Below, piece by piece: positions 27,279-36,303 of a DNA stretch of 64,000 nucleotides. Each line of letters starts with the position of its first letter. The stretch's first letter is position 1. Source of the DNA: Saccharopolyspora aridisoli (GTDB lineage: Bacteria; Actinomycetota; Actinomycetes; Mycobacteriales; Pseudonocardiaceae); contig NZ_SMKV01000010.1 in the NCBI RefSeq assembly GCF_004348445.1, positions 120,135-184,134 on the forward strand. The letters are read 5' to 3'. The position numbers and the translations under genes were made by a program. The notes below the pieces were generated by a model. That model was not told the DNA's origin. It ran no database searches and was given only the letters and a program-made list of their open reading frames with translations.

Positions 27279-28772
27279 TCAGGCGCCGAACTTGGGGGTG
27301 TGGACGGGGGCCAGCGAGATGTGCATGGCCTGCTGGTCGGAGTAGAAGTCCAGCGATCGGTAGCCGCCCTCGTGGCCGAGACCGGAGGCCTTGACGCCGC
27401 CGAAGGGCGTGCGCAGGTCGCGGACGTTGTGCGAGTTCAGCCAGACCATCCCGGCATCGATGCGCTGCCCGACGTTGTGGGCGCGTTCCAGGTTCGAAGT
27501 CCACACGTAGGCCGCCAGCCCGTACTTGGTGTTGTTGGCCAGGCGCACGGCTTCCTCGTCGGTGTCGAACGGGGTGATCGCCACGACCGGGCCGAAGATC
27601 TCCTCCTGGAAGATCCGCGCGGTGGGCGGAACGTCGACGAAGACCGTGGGCCGCACGTAGTTCCCGGTCTCCAGGCCTTCCGGGCGTCCGCCACCTGCGG
27701 CGAGGGTTGCTTCGGTTCTGCCGATCTCGATGTAGCCGGTGACCTTCTCGTAGTGCTCGGGGTGCACCAGGGCGCCGACCTCGGTGGCCGGGTCGTGCGG
27801 ATCGCCCACCTTGATGTTCTCCGCGCGTTCGACGTAGCGGCGGACGAACTCGTCGTAGATGCCGCGCTCGACCAGGATTCGGCTGCCCGCGGTGCAGCGC
27901 TCGCCGTTGAGGGAGAACACGCCGAACACCGTCGAGTCGATCGCCGCGTCGAGGTCGGCGTCGGCGAACACGACCGCCGGACTCTTCCCGCCCAGCTCCA
28001 TCGACAGGCCCTTGAGGGTCGGCGCGGAGTTGGCGAAGATCAGCTGACCGGTGGCGGACTCGCCGGTGAAGGAGATCAGCTGCACGTCGGTGTGCTTGAC
28101 CAAGGCTTCGCCGGCCTCTTCGCCGAGCCCGTTGACGATGTTGAACACCCCGTCGGGAACTCCGGCCTCGCGGAAGATCTCCGGCCACAACCCGGCCGAC
28201 AGCGGCGTGAACTCGGCCGGCTTGAGCACCACCGTGCAACCGGAGGCCAGCGCCGGGGCGAGCTTCCAGCTCTCCAGCATGAAAGGCGTGTTCCACGGCG
28301 TGATCAACCCGGCCACGCCCTTGGGCTTGCGGTTGACGTAGTTGACCTGCTTGCCCGGCACCTTGTAGGTGTCATCAGCTTGAGCCACGATCAGGTCCGC
28401 GAAGAACCGGAAGTTCTCGGCCGCCCGCTTCGCCTGACCCAGCGCCTGCGTGATCGGCAACCCGGTGTCGAAGGTCTCCAGCTCCGCCAACCGCTCGTTG
28501 CGGGTTTCCACGATGTCGGCGATCTTGTTCAGGATCCGCGCGCGCTCGCGCGGCAGCATCCCCGGCCACGGACCTTGGTCGAAAGCCCTGCGGGCAGCCG
28601 AGACCGCGCGATCGATGTCGGCCTGCTTGCCCGACGAGGCCTCCAGGTAGGACTGGTTGGACACCGGGTCGAGGACCTCGAAGGTGTCGCCGTCGAGGCT
28701 GTCGACGAACTCCCCGTCGATGAAGTGCTGGATGCGCTTGGGCAGGTCGGCCGGCACGTGGTGGATCGTCAT
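27279..28772 (-). CDS. hpaE: 5-carboxymethyl-2-hydroxymuconate semialdehyde dehydrogenase
   Basis: A 497-residue aldehyde dehydrogenase with ITPWNTPFMLESWKLAPALA, the general base in SMELGGKSPAVVFADADLD and nucleophile in FSLNGERCTAGSRILV. The NGERCTAGSR form is typical of HpaE. It oxidises the ring-cleavage product of HpaD with NAD+. It starts one base after the DapA-type gene stops and lies 30 bp before hpaD. Confidence 0.9.
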   Translation of the reverse strand: MTIHHVPADLPKRIQHFIDGEFVDSLDGDTFEVLDPVSNQSYLEASSGKQADIDRAVSAARRAFDQGPWPGMLPRERARILNKIADIVETRNERLAELETFDTGLPITQALGQAKRAAENFRFFADLIVAQADDTYKVPGKQVNYVNRKPKGVAGLITPWNTPFMLESWKLAPALASGCTVVLKPAEFTPLSAGLWPEIFREAGVPDGVFNIVNGLGEEAGEALVKHTDVQLISFTGESATGQLIFANSAPTLKGLSMELGGKSPAVVFADADLDAAIDSTVFGVFSLNGERCTAGSRILVERGIYDEFVRRYVERAENIKVGDPHDPATEVGALVHPEHYEKVTGYIEIGRTEATLAAGGGRPEGLETGNYVRPTVFVDVPPTARIFQEEIFGPVVAITPFDTDEEAVRLANNTKYGLAAYVWTSNLERAHNVGQRIDAGMVWLNSHNVRDLRTPFGGVKASGLGHEGGYRSLDFYSDQQAMHISLAPVHTPKFGA

Positions 28773-28773
28773 G

Positions 28774-29727
28774 TCAGTTCCCTCCGGCGATGGTGTCGTC
28801 GTCCTCGACCGGCGACAGGAAGTCGGTGCCCTCGGCCAGCAGCGCGCGGATCTTGCCCTTGCCCGCGTCGGTCGGGGTGATCAGCGGCGGCCGGACGTGC
28901 TCGGAGCGGATCAGGCCCCGCTGGGCCAGGACCCACTTGACCGGCGCCGGGTTGGTCTCCACGAAGATCAGGTCCACCAGTGGGTGCAGCCCGTAGTGGA
29001 TGTCCAGCGCCTCGTCCATGCGTCCGGCGTGGAAGGCCTCGTACATCCGCTTCGTCGCGCCGGGTGCGATGTTGGCCGTGGCGCTGACGAAACCCGTGCC
29101 GCCCAGCGCCAGCAGCGGCAGGCACAGCAGCTCGATCCCGGACCACACCAGAAGATCCCGGCCGGCGGCTTTGATCACCCGCGAGAAGTGCTCGAAGTCC
29201 TTGGTGGTCTCCTTGATCCCCACGAAGTTCGGCACGTCCCGGTGCAGCCGGGCGACGGTTTCCGGCGCGATCTCCACCGCGGTCCGGGTCGGCACGTTGT
29301 AGGCGATGATCGGCAGGTCCGGGTACTCCTCCGCGACCGTGGAGTACCAGACGTAGAGCGCTTCCTGCGTCGGCTTCGCGTAGTACGGCGTGATGATCAG
29401 CGCCGCGTCCACACCCGCCTCGTAGGCCGCGCCGGTGAGCTCGACCGTCTCGTCCAGCTTCGCCGAACCCGTTCCCGGAACGACCGGTGCGCGCCCGTCG
29501 ACGGCCTTGACCACGGTGCGGATCGCATCGGCGCGCTCGTCGATGGTCTGCGCGCTGGGCTCACCTGTGGAACCGCCGATGGAGATCCCGTCGGAGCCCT
29601 GCTTGAGCTGCCAGTTCACCAGGTTGGCGAGGGACTCGTGATCCACCGCGCCGTCGGCGGTGAACGGGGTGATCACCGGAGCGATCGACCCGGTCAGTTC
29701 TTCGGGGCGGGTGCGCCAGTTCGTCAT
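28774..29727 (-). CDS. DapA-family aldolase/lyase of the homoprotocatechuate pathway
   Basis: A 317-residue class I Schiff-base enzyme of the dihydrodipicolinate synthase family: GGSTGEPSAQT loop, catalytic Tyr in IIAYNVPTRTA and Schiff-base Lys in FVGIKETTKDFEHF. It is embedded in the ring-cleavage operon and overlaps the FAH-RraA gene by four bases, so lysine synthesis is unlikely. The usual pathway ends with HpaI, a metal-dependent aldolase splitting 2,4-dihydroxyhept-2-enedioate into pyruvate and succinate semialdehyde. No HpaI is visible, and a DapA-fold pyruvate aldolase could do that step. This is inference from position and family chemistry. Confidence 0.8.
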   Translation of the reverse strand: MTNWRTRPEELTGSIAPVITPFTADGAVDHESLANLVNWQLKQGSDGISIGGSTGEPSAQTIDERADAIRTVVKAVDGRAPVVPGTGSAKLDETVELTGAAYEAGVDAALIITPYYAKPTQEALYVWYSTVAEEYPDLPIIAYNVPTRTAVEIAPETVARLHRDVPNFVGIKETTKDFEHFSRVIKAAGRDLLVWSGIELLCLPLLALGGTGFVSATANIAPGATKRMYEAFHAGRMDEALDIHYGLHPLVDLIFVETNPAPVKWVLAQRGLIRSEHVRPPLITPTDAGKGKIRALLAEGTDFLSPVEDDDTIAGGN

Positions 29728-31220
29728 CGGGTTCCTTCCTGTCCGTCTCGCTCTGCCTCGTAGCGGCGACGCCAGTCACCGGTCAGCGGGTAGAGCCCGT
29801 CCACGGCCGCGCCTTCGGCGACGCGGGCGGCGATCCACTCCTCTTCGGCCTCCTGCTCGATCGCGGCGTCGAGCACCTCGTCCAGCAGCGCGGGCGGGAT
29901 GACCAGCACGCCGTCGTCGTCGCCGACGATGACGTCACCGGGCTGCACGGTCGCCCCGCCGCAGGCCACGGTGATGTCGTTGTCCCACGGCACGTGCTTG
30001 CGCCCGAGCACCGCCGGGTGCGGGCCGCCGGAGAAGGTGGGGATGTCGAGCTCCTTGACCGCGCTGTGGTCGCGCACTCCCCCGTCGGTGACGATGCCCG
30101 CCGCACCCAGCACCTGCGCGCGCAACGCGAGGATGTCGCCGACGGTGCCACTGCCGCGCTCACCGCGCGCCTCGACCACCAGCACGTCTCCGGGCTCCAG
30201 CGAGTCGAAGGTGCGCTTCTGCGCGTTGTACCCGCCGCCGTGGCTGCGGAACAGGTCCTCGCGCGCGGGCACGAAACGCAGCGTGCGGGCCCGACCGATG
30301 ACCTTGCTGCCGGGCTTGTCGGTGCGCACGCCGTCGATGGAGACCTGGTTGTAGCCGTGCTTGCGCAGCTGCGCGGACAACGTCGCCACGGCAACCTTCC
30401 GCAGCTTCGCGATGCGGTCCTCGGTGAGCTCGAACGGCGGTTCCAGACCAGCGGCCTCGCGGCTGCCCCAGGCCTCGGCCCGCTGGTGGTCGTCGACCGA
30501 CGGCTGCGCGCTGAACTCCGGCAGCGGCTCGGCGCCCTCGACGACGGTGGTGCGCAGCCGGCCGGTGCTGTGCTCGGTGCCGGGCACGTCCACCTCGACC
30601 TCGACGACGTCACCGGGCCCGACCACCGATGATCCGGCGGGGGTGCCGGTGAGCACGACGTCGCCCGGTTCGAGGGTGATCAGCTGGGAGAGGTCGGCGA
30701 CCAGCTCGCCGAACGGGAAGACCACGGTGCCCGCGGAGTCGTCTTGGACCTGCTCGCCGTTGACCCAGGTCCGCACCCGAAGCTCCGCCGGGTCGACCGC
30801 GTCGGCCGGGATGCTCGCCGGGCCGAGCGGGGTGTAGCCGTCGCCGCCCTTGGAGCGCAGGTTCGAGCCCTTGTCCGCAGACCGCAGGTCGTACACGCCG
30901 AGATCGTTCGCCGCAGTCACCGCGGCGACGTGCGACCAGGCCTCCTCCTCGGACACCCGCCGGGCGGACTTGCCGATGACCAGTGCGATCTCGCCTTCAA
31001 AGGCCAGCAGCTCCGCACCGGGTGGGCGTTCGACGGTCTCCCCGGTAACCGCCAGGGAGGTCACCGGCTTGAGGAAGTACGACGGCTTGGCGGGCGCCCG
31101 GCCGCGCTGGGCGATCCGCGACGGGTAGTTCAGGTGCAGTGCGATCACCTTGCCCGGCCGCCCGACTAGCGGGTGGTGAGCGAGGCCTTCGGCCTGGGAA
31201 CGAACGGCATCGGACGTCAT
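29724..31220 (-). CDS. Fusion of FAH-type (HpaG-like) and RraA-type domains
   Basis: A 498-residue two-domain protein. Residues about 20-235 are a fumarylacetoacetate-hydrolase fold (LLAFEGEIALVIGKSARR, PGDVVLTGTPAGSS) of the kind found in HpaG, which isomerises or decarboxylates the oxidised ring-cleavage product. Residues about 275-460 are an RraA-like fold (VGDILALRAQVLGAAGIVTD, GGVRD, CGGATVQPGDVIVGDDDGV), a family that includes 4-hydroxy-4-methyl-2-oxoglutarate aldolase and oxaloacetate decarboxylase. The RraA half could be an aldolase or decarboxylase for a later intermediate. First gene of the leftward operon, with a weak ribosome-binding site close to the GntR operator. Confidence 0.85.
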   Translation of the reverse strand: MTSDAVRSQAEGLAHHPLVGRPGKVIALHLNYPSRIAQRGRAPAKPSYFLKPVTSLAVTGETVERPPGAELLAFEGEIALVIGKSARRVSEEEAWSHVAAVTAANDLGVYDLRSADKGSNLRSKGGDGYTPLGPASIPADAVDPAELRVRTWVNGEQVQDDSAGTVVFPFGELVADLSQLITLEPGDVVLTGTPAGSSVVGPGDVVEVEVDVPGTEHSTGRLRTTVVEGAEPLPEFSAQPSVDDHQRAEAWGSREAAGLEPPFELTEDRIAKLRKVAVATLSAQLRKHGYNQVSIDGVRTDKPGSKVIGRARTLRFVPAREDLFRSHGGGYNAQKRTFDSLEPGDVLVVEARGERGSGTVGDILALRAQVLGAAGIVTDGGVRDHSAVKELDIPTFSGGPHPAVLGRKHVPWDNDITVACGGATVQPGDVIVGDDDGVLVIPPALLDEVLDAAIEQEAEEEWIAARVAEGAAVDGLYPLTGDWRRRYEAERDGQEGTR

Positions 31221-31228
31221 GCCGCAGG

Positions 31229-31240
31229 ATCGTATACGAT
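31229..31240. promoter_or_regulatory. Palindromic GntR operator in the aromatic operon promoter
   Basis: ATCGTATACGAT is a perfect 12-bp palindrome eight bases before the FAH-RraA start and about 95 bp before the divergent GntR gene. GntR/FCD regulators commonly bind GTATAC-centred palindromes, so the neighbouring regulator is the likely ligand. Its position would block the leftward operon. Confidence 0.65.
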
Positions 31241-31334
31241 GACATATGCGATCACAACGCCGAAGCAGCACGCGCCTCCGGGAACGAACACTGGTCGGGC
31301 AAAATGAAGCGCGACTTCATCGAAACGAGGACCC

Positions 31335-32012
31335 ATGACTAGCGACGCACCGGCCGAGAGCATCACCACGAGCAAGTCGCAGCTGGCTTATGAGTGGCTC
31401 CGCGACCGGATCGTCTCGCACCGCTTCACCCCCGGCTACCGGCTGGTGCTCAGCCAGCTCGCCACCGAACTCGGCGTGAGCACCGTCCCGGTCCGGGAGG
31501 CCATCCGCCGCCTGGAAGCCGAGGGACTGGTCACCTACGAGAAGAACATCGGCGCGCAGGTCGCCCTGGTCGACGAGGGCGAGTACGTCACCACCATGCA
31601 GACCCTCGCCGTGGTCGAGGGCGCCGCCACCGGGTTCTCCGCTCCTCTGCTCACCGCCGAAGACCTGGCCAGGGCGCACGCCATCAACGAGCGCATGCGC
31701 GACACCCTGGAGCACTTCGACCCGCGCCGGTTCACCGAGCTCAACGAGGAGTTCCACTCAGCCCTGTTCCTGCACTGCCCCAACGAACACCTGATCGACC
31801 TGGTGCACCGAGGGTGGAGCCGGCTGCGGATGTTGCGCAACTCGACGTTCAGCTTCGTCCCCGGCCGCGCGGTCGAGTCGGTCGCCGAACACGCCGAACT
31901 CATCGCGCTGATCGAGGACGAAGCCGACCCGATCGAGGTAGAACTCGCCGCCCGCCGCCACCGCACGGCCACCATCGACGCCCTGCTGAAGTTCCAGCAC
32001 GCCCAGGGCTAG
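31335..32012 (+). CDS. GntR-family (FCD) regulator of the aromatic operon
   Basis: A 225-residue GntR protein: winged helix at residues 15-80 (YEWLRDRIVSHRFTPGYRL, LGVSTVPVREAIRRLEAEGL) and an all-helical FCD effector domain with metal-type histidines (LNEEFHSALFLHC, ESVAEHAELIALI). It is divergent from the homoprotocatechuate operon, with a matching palindrome between them, and probably represses it until an aromatic intermediate binds. ATG 31335 is preceded by ACGAGGA. Confidence 0.87.
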   Translation: MTSDAPAESITTSKSQLAYEWLRDRIVSHRFTPGYRLVLSQLATELGVSTVPVREAIRRLEAEGLVTYEKNIGAQVALVDEGEYVTTMQTLAVVEGAATGFSAPLLTAEDLARAHAINERMRDTLEHFDPRRFTELNEEFHSALFLHCPNEHLIDLVHRGWSRLRMLRNSTFSFVPGRAVESVAEHAELIALIEDEADPIEVELAARRHRTATIDALLKFQHAQG

Positions 32013-32014
32013 CG

Positions 32015-32602
32015 CTACTGCAACGAACCCAGGAACGCTTCGACCGTGCGGCGCTGCACGTCCGCCGTGCCCGATGCCGCGTCGAGCAATGCCAGCGACT
32101 GGAACCCGTTGAGCATGGCCAGCAGCTGTTCGGCCACGACGTCGTCCGCGGTGGACGTGCTCACGAACCCCTCGGCTCGGCCCTGGTGCAGGAATTCGAT
32201 GATCTGGTTGCGCCACAACGCCATCGCGTCGGTGTAGACCTGCCGCAGGTCCGCGTCGGCCAGCGCCCGTTGCCAGAACGGCAGGACAACCCTGGCTTCG
32301 AGGTCGGTCAGGTCAGCTAGCGGCATGACCTCCTCGCAGAAGATCCGCAAGCCGGCCATCCCGGTCCGACCGCGGAGACGTTCCCGCACGCGCTCGTTGG
32401 TCGCGTCGAAAACGTGGGTGAAAGCCGTGCGGATGATCGAGTTCTTGTCCGGGAAGTAGTGCTTGAGCGCACCGTTCGCCATCCCGATCGCCTCGGCGAT
32501 CGCTCGCATCGTGGCTCCCTCGACGCCTCTTTCAGCGATGAGCCGCCAGGTCGCCTCCACGATGCGAGCACGACGCCCCTCGTGGTCAACAAGTTTCGGC
32601 AC
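32015..32602 (-). CDS. TetR-family regulator (amine oxidase locus)
   Basis: A 195-residue TetR protein with the N-terminal helix-turn-helix [20 protein letters not shown] and [20 protein letters not shown], and a C-terminal helical ligand domain. The pattern LKHYFPDK with a C-terminal TetR_C_6-like region recalls BetI-type regulators, which respond to amines or their oxidation products. GTG 32602 is chosen because GGAGGAG lies seven bases upstream; an ATG 24 bases earlier would hide that site. It is divergent from the first copper amine oxidase gene, its likely target, and converges tail to tail with the GntR gene. Confidence 0.82.
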   Translation of the reverse strand: MPKLVDHEGRRARIVEATWRLIAERGVEGATMRAIAEAIGMANGALKHYFPDKNSIIRTAFTHVFDATNERVRERLRGRTGMAGLRIFCEEVMPLADLTDLEARVVLPFWQRALADADLRQVYTDAMALWRNQIIEFLHQGRAEGFVSTSTADDVVAEQLLAMLNGFQSLALLDAASGTADVQRRTVEAFLGSLQ

Positions 32603-32690
32603 TGTTGCTCCTCCGCGAGAACTCAACCCACTGTATCGATCGCCTGCTCGCTACCTCTTGTGCACGCGACACCAATGCCTCACCCTTCTG

Positions 32691-32704
32691 TCTACGCATG
32701 TAGA
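32691..32704. promoter_or_regulatory. Candidate TetR operator before the amine oxidase
   Basis: TCTACGCATGTAGA has perfect TCTAC/GTAGA arms around GCAT and lies 13 bp before the amine oxidase start, overlapping the region just before its GGGAG ribosome-binding site. It is a suitable roadblock site for the divergent TetR regulator. Confidence 0.45.
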
Positions 32705-32717
32705 AAAAAGGGAGTCG

Positions 32718-34685
32718 ATGATGCCACCCCACTCCGCGACCGCAACTCCTCACCCGCTTGACCGGCTCTCCGCCGAGGAAATCAACTGCGCGAGGAAGAT
32801 CCTCGACAACGCCGGCTTCCTGCCAGACACCACCCGCGTGGTCTACCTGGGATTGGAAGAGCCCTCGAAAGAGGCCCTCTACGGTCCGGAACAACCCGAT
32901 CGGCTCGTGCGGGTGCTGCTGCACGACGTGGCGGCTCCCGGCGGCCGGGACGTCATCATCTCACTGACATCGGAGTCGATCCAGCGCGAAACGCTGCTGG
33001 ACCCGGCGACCGACGGCCAACTTCCAGTGCTCGACCAGGAGTTCGAGCTGGTCGAGCAGATCCTCGCCGCGGACGAACGCTGGCTGCAGGCGCTGGCCGC
33101 GCGCGAGGTCGACGTCGCCGAAGTCCGTGTCGCTCCCCTGTCCGCGGGAGTTTTCGGCTACCCCGAGGAGACCGGGCGCCGAATCCTGCGCGGTCTGGCC
33201 TTCCTGCAGGAGCACCCGGCCGACCACGCCTGGGCGCATCCGATTGACGGGCTCGTCGGCTACGTCGACGTCGACAACCGCACGGTCACGCGAGTACTCG
33301 ACCTCGGCCCGGTTCCGATCCCCGAAGAGCCCGGCAACTTCGACGACCTCGCTGAGACAGGTCCACTTCGGACATCGCAGAAGCCGATCGAGATCGTCCA
33401 ACCCGACGGCCCAAGCTTCGCCCTGGACGGCGACAGGCTGGAATGGGAGAACTGGTCGGTGCGCATCAGCTTCGATGCACGCGAAGGACTCGTGCTGCAC
33501 CAGATCTCATTCCGCGACGGCGACCGCGAGCGCCCGATCGTGCACCGCGCATCGATCTCCGAGATGGTCGTTCCCTACGCCGACCCGTCGCCGGTGCGGT
33601 CCTGGCAGAACTACTTCGACACCGGCGAATACATGATCGGCCGCTACGCCAACGCCCTCGAGCTCGGATGCGACTGCCTCGGCGACATCACCTACCTCGA
33701 CGCCGTCATCGCCGACGAATTCGGCCACCCCCGCGTGCTGCGCAACGCCATCTGCATGCACGAGGAGGACTTCGGGGTGCTGTTCAAGCACACCGACCTG
33801 TGGGCCGGGTCGTCGGAAACCCGCAGACAGCGCCGCATGGTGATCTCCTTCTTCACGACCATCGGCAACTACGACTACGGCTTCTACTGGTACCTCTACC
33901 TCGACGGCACCATCGAGTGCGAGGCCAAGGCCACCGGCGTCGTGTTCACCGCTGCCTACCCCGGCCCAGGGAACGACACGACGAACCCGTACGCCTCGCA
34001 GCTCGCTCCCGGACTCGGCGCTCCGTACCACCAGCACCTGTTCTCCGCGAGGCTGGACATGATGGTCGACGGACACCACAACTCCGTCGAGGAGATCAAC
34101 GTGCAGCGGGTGCCCACCGGTCCGGACAACCCGCGCGGCAACGCCTTCACCTGCAACAGGACACCGTTGCGCACCGAGTCGCAGGCCCAGCGCTTGGCCG
34201 ACAACCGCGCCGGGCGGGTCTGGCACATCACCAACCCGGTGTCGCGCAACCGCCTCGGCGATCCGGTCGCCTACGCGCTGCTCCCCGAGGGCAATCCCGA
34301 ACTGCTCGCCGACGACGACTCGCCGATCCAGCGCCGCGCCACCTTCGCCACCAAGCACCTGTGGGTCACCCGCTACGACCCGGCCCAACGCTACGCCGCA
34401 GGCGATTTCGTCAACCAGCACCCGGGTGGCGCGGGCCTGCCGGCCTACGTGGCCGAAGACCGCGACATCGAGGGCCAGGACGTGGTCGTCTGGCACACCT
34501 TCGGGCTCACGCACTTCCCCCGCCCGGAGGACTGGCCGATCATGCCGGTGGACTACACCGGCTTCAAGCTCAAGCCCGTCGGATTCTTCGACCGCAACCC
34601 CACCCTGGACGTCCCCCCGAGCGCCAGTGCGCACTGCCAGTCCCGCTCCCCCGAGGACACGACCGGAGAGTGCTGCCATGACTGA
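32718..34685 (+). CDS. Copper amine oxidase (first copy)
   Basis: A 655-residue quinoprotein amine oxidase. The TPQ-precursor tyrosine is Y385 in [11 protein letters not shown], the catalytic base is D301 in NYFDTGEYM, and copper ligands are H438 and H440 (APYHQHLF) with a third His in [15 protein letters not shown]. These match Y382 and D298 of the Arthrobacter globiformis enzyme. It converts primary amines (typically phenylethylamine, tyramine or histamine) to aldehydes with release of ammonia and H2O2. It lacks a signal peptide, so it is cytosolic. The start is one of two adjacent ATGs behind GGGAG. Its last eight bases overlap the following permease gene. Confidence 0.92.
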   Translation: MMPPHSATATPHPLDRLSAEEINCARKILDNAGFLPDTTRVVYLGLEEPSKEALYGPEQPDRLVRVLLHDVAAPGGRDVIISLTSESIQRETLLDPATDGQLPVLDQEFELVEQILAADERWLQALAAREVDVAEVRVAPLSAGVFGYPEETGRRILRGLAFLQEHPADHAWAHPIDGLVGYVDVDNRTVTRVLDLGPVPIPEEPGNFDDLAETGPLRTSQKPIEIVQPDGPSFALDGDRLEWENWSVRISFDAREGLVLHQISFRDGDRERPIVHRASISEMVVPYADPSPVRSWQNYFDTGEYMIGRYANALELGCDCLGDITYLDAVIADEFGHPRVLRNAICMHEEDFGVLFKHTDLWAGSSETRRQRRMVISFFTTIGNYDYGFYWYLYLDGTIECEAKATGVVFTAAYPGPGNDTTNPYASQLAPGLGAPYHQHLFSARLDMMVDGHHNSVEEINVQRVPTGPDNPRGNAFTCNRTPLRTESQAQRLADNRAGRVWHITNPVSRNRLGDPVAYALLPEGNPELLADDDSPIQRRATFATKHLWVTRYDPAQRYAAGDFVNQHPGGAGLPAYVAEDRDIEGQDVVVWHTFGLTHFPRPEDWPIMPVDYTGFKLKPVGFFDRNPTLDVPPSASAHCQSRSPEDTTGECCHD

Positions 34686-36114
34686 GAGGACCGTCGAAAC
34701 CGAACACGGCCGCGGTTTGCGCGGATCCATCGGCGTCGCCGGTATCGTGTTCATGGTCGTGGCCGCCGCCGCACCGCTGACTTCGATCGGCGGCGCGCTG
34801 CCGGTCATGCTGTCGATCAGCAACGGGCCCGGTGTGCCGGTCGCCTACGCGATCGTGGCCTCGGTGCTCTTGGTGTTCAGCGTCGGCTACGCGGCGATGA
34901 GCTACCACGTCGTCGACGCCGGGGCGTTCTACGCCTACGTCACCAAAGGACTCGGACCGACGATCGGTCTCGGCGCTGCCGGGCTGGCGCTGTTGACCTA
35001 CACCGCCATCCAGGCAGCCATCTACGGCCTCGCCGCCGCAACCCTGCAGGAACTCATCACCCGCTACGGCGGTCCGGAGGTCCCGTGGTGGGCGCTCGCC
35101 GGGCTGCTGCTGGTGGTCGTCGCGGCCCTGGGATACCGCAACATCGAGATCGGAGCCAAGGTCCTCGGTGTGATGCTGGTGCTCGAGATCGCCATCGTCG
35201 CCGCGCTCGCCGTCGCGATCCTCGTACAAGGCGGCCCGGAGGGCTACTCGGCGACGTCGTTCTCCCCGGCGACGTTCTTCCAGGGCGCGCCAGGCGTCGC
35301 GGTGACCTTCGCCGTCGCCTCGTTCGTCGGGTTCGAAGCGACCGCCATCTACGGCGAGGAATCCCGCAACCCCAAGCGCACCATCCCGATCGCCACCTAC
35401 GTGGCAGTCGTGCTCATCGGCGCGTTCTACACCTTCTCCAGCTGGACCATCGTCGTCGCCCACGGCCCCGACCGGATCGAAGCCGCCGCCAACGCCAACA
35501 CCTCAGGCCTGGTCTTCGACACCGCGGCCGACTACCTCGGCCCGGTCTCCGCCGACATCGTCAGCATCCTGCTGCTGACCAGCCTGTTCGCGGCACTCCT
35601 GGCATTCCACAACGCCATCGCGCGCTACCTGTTCGCCCTGGCCCGCAATGGCATCGCACCTGCCTCGCTCAGCAACACCCACGACCGCCACGCTTCCCCT
35701 CACATCGCTTCACTGACCCAGACCGCCGCCGCCGTCCTCGTCCTGGGATCCTTCGCGCTCGCCGGCGCAGACCCGGTGCTCAACCTGTTCACCTGGATGT
35801 CTGGTCTGGCAACGGTCAGCATCCTGACGCTCATCATGCTCACGGGACTGGCCATCCTCGTGTTCTTCGCCCGGTCCGAGGTGGACGCGCGAAGTTGGAA
35901 CACGCGCCTCGCCCCGGCTCTCGGGCTCGTGGGAGTCCTCGCCATCACCGCACTGGTGCTCACCAACTTCACGACGCTCATCAGCGGCTCAGGCGTGCTC
36001 GCCGCCATCCTCCTGAGCGTCGTTGCCCTGGCCTTCGCCATCGGAGTTCTCACCGCACTGGCCAACAAGTCCTACCGCGCATCCCGAAGCACGCTCCACG
36101 AACTCACCTCCTGA
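34678..36114 (+). CDS. APC-superfamily amine/amino acid permease
   Basis: A 478-residue, 12-helix permease with the unwound helix 1 motif [19 protein letters not shown] and helix 6 [19 protein letters not shown], both standard in APC transporters. The start overlaps the end of the copper amine oxidase gene by eight bases, so the two are translated together. It most likely imports the amine substrate of that enzyme. A 190-bp non-coding gap follows before the convergent second oxidase. Confidence 0.88.
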   Translation: MTERTVETEHGRGLRGSIGVAGIVFMVVAAAAPLTSIGGALPVMLSISNGPGVPVAYAIVASVLLVFSVGYAAMSYHVVDAGAFYAYVTKGLGPTIGLGAAGLALLTYTAIQAAIYGLAAATLQELITRYGGPEVPWWALAGLLLVVVAALGYRNIEIGAKVLGVMLVLEIAIVAALAVAILVQGGPEGYSATSFSPATFFQGAPGVAVTFAVASFVGFEATAIYGEESRNPKRTIPIATYVAVVLIGAFYTFSSWTIVVAHGPDRIEAAANANTSGLVFDTAADYLGPVSADIVSILLLTSLFAALLAFHNAIARYLFALARNGIAPASLSNTHDRHASPHIASLTQTAAAVLVLGSFALAGADPVLNLFTWMSGLATVSILTLIMLTGLAILVFFARSEVDARSWNTRLAPALGLVGVLAITALVLTNFTTLISGSGVLAAILLSVVALAFAIGVLTALANKSYRASRSTLHELTS

Positions 36115-36303
36115 CGTCTCCGGCCACTTGCCGTCGTCGGTGGCCACGTCAGGGCTCCTCCCCCCTCCACCTCGATGGGCTGGGCATGGCGGCAGGATCC
36201 ACCATGCCCAGCCCCGCACCAGCCGCTTCAGTGCGGCGACCGGCTCGCGATATCGACGAGCTCAGCACTCGGTCACCTTCGTCCGAGGGCAAACGCCGCT
36301 CGG

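Noticed and set aside
24715..28296. Single open frame of nearly 1200 codons on the minus strand
   Set aside because: Only its last part (24715-26181) is a real protein; the rest is out of frame with hpaD and hpaE, which have strong motifs and start sites.
28774..29727. Reading the DapA-family gene as lysine-biosynthesis dihydrodipicolinate synthase
   Set aside because: It is coupled to ring-cleavage genes on both sides; a biosynthetic role does not fit.
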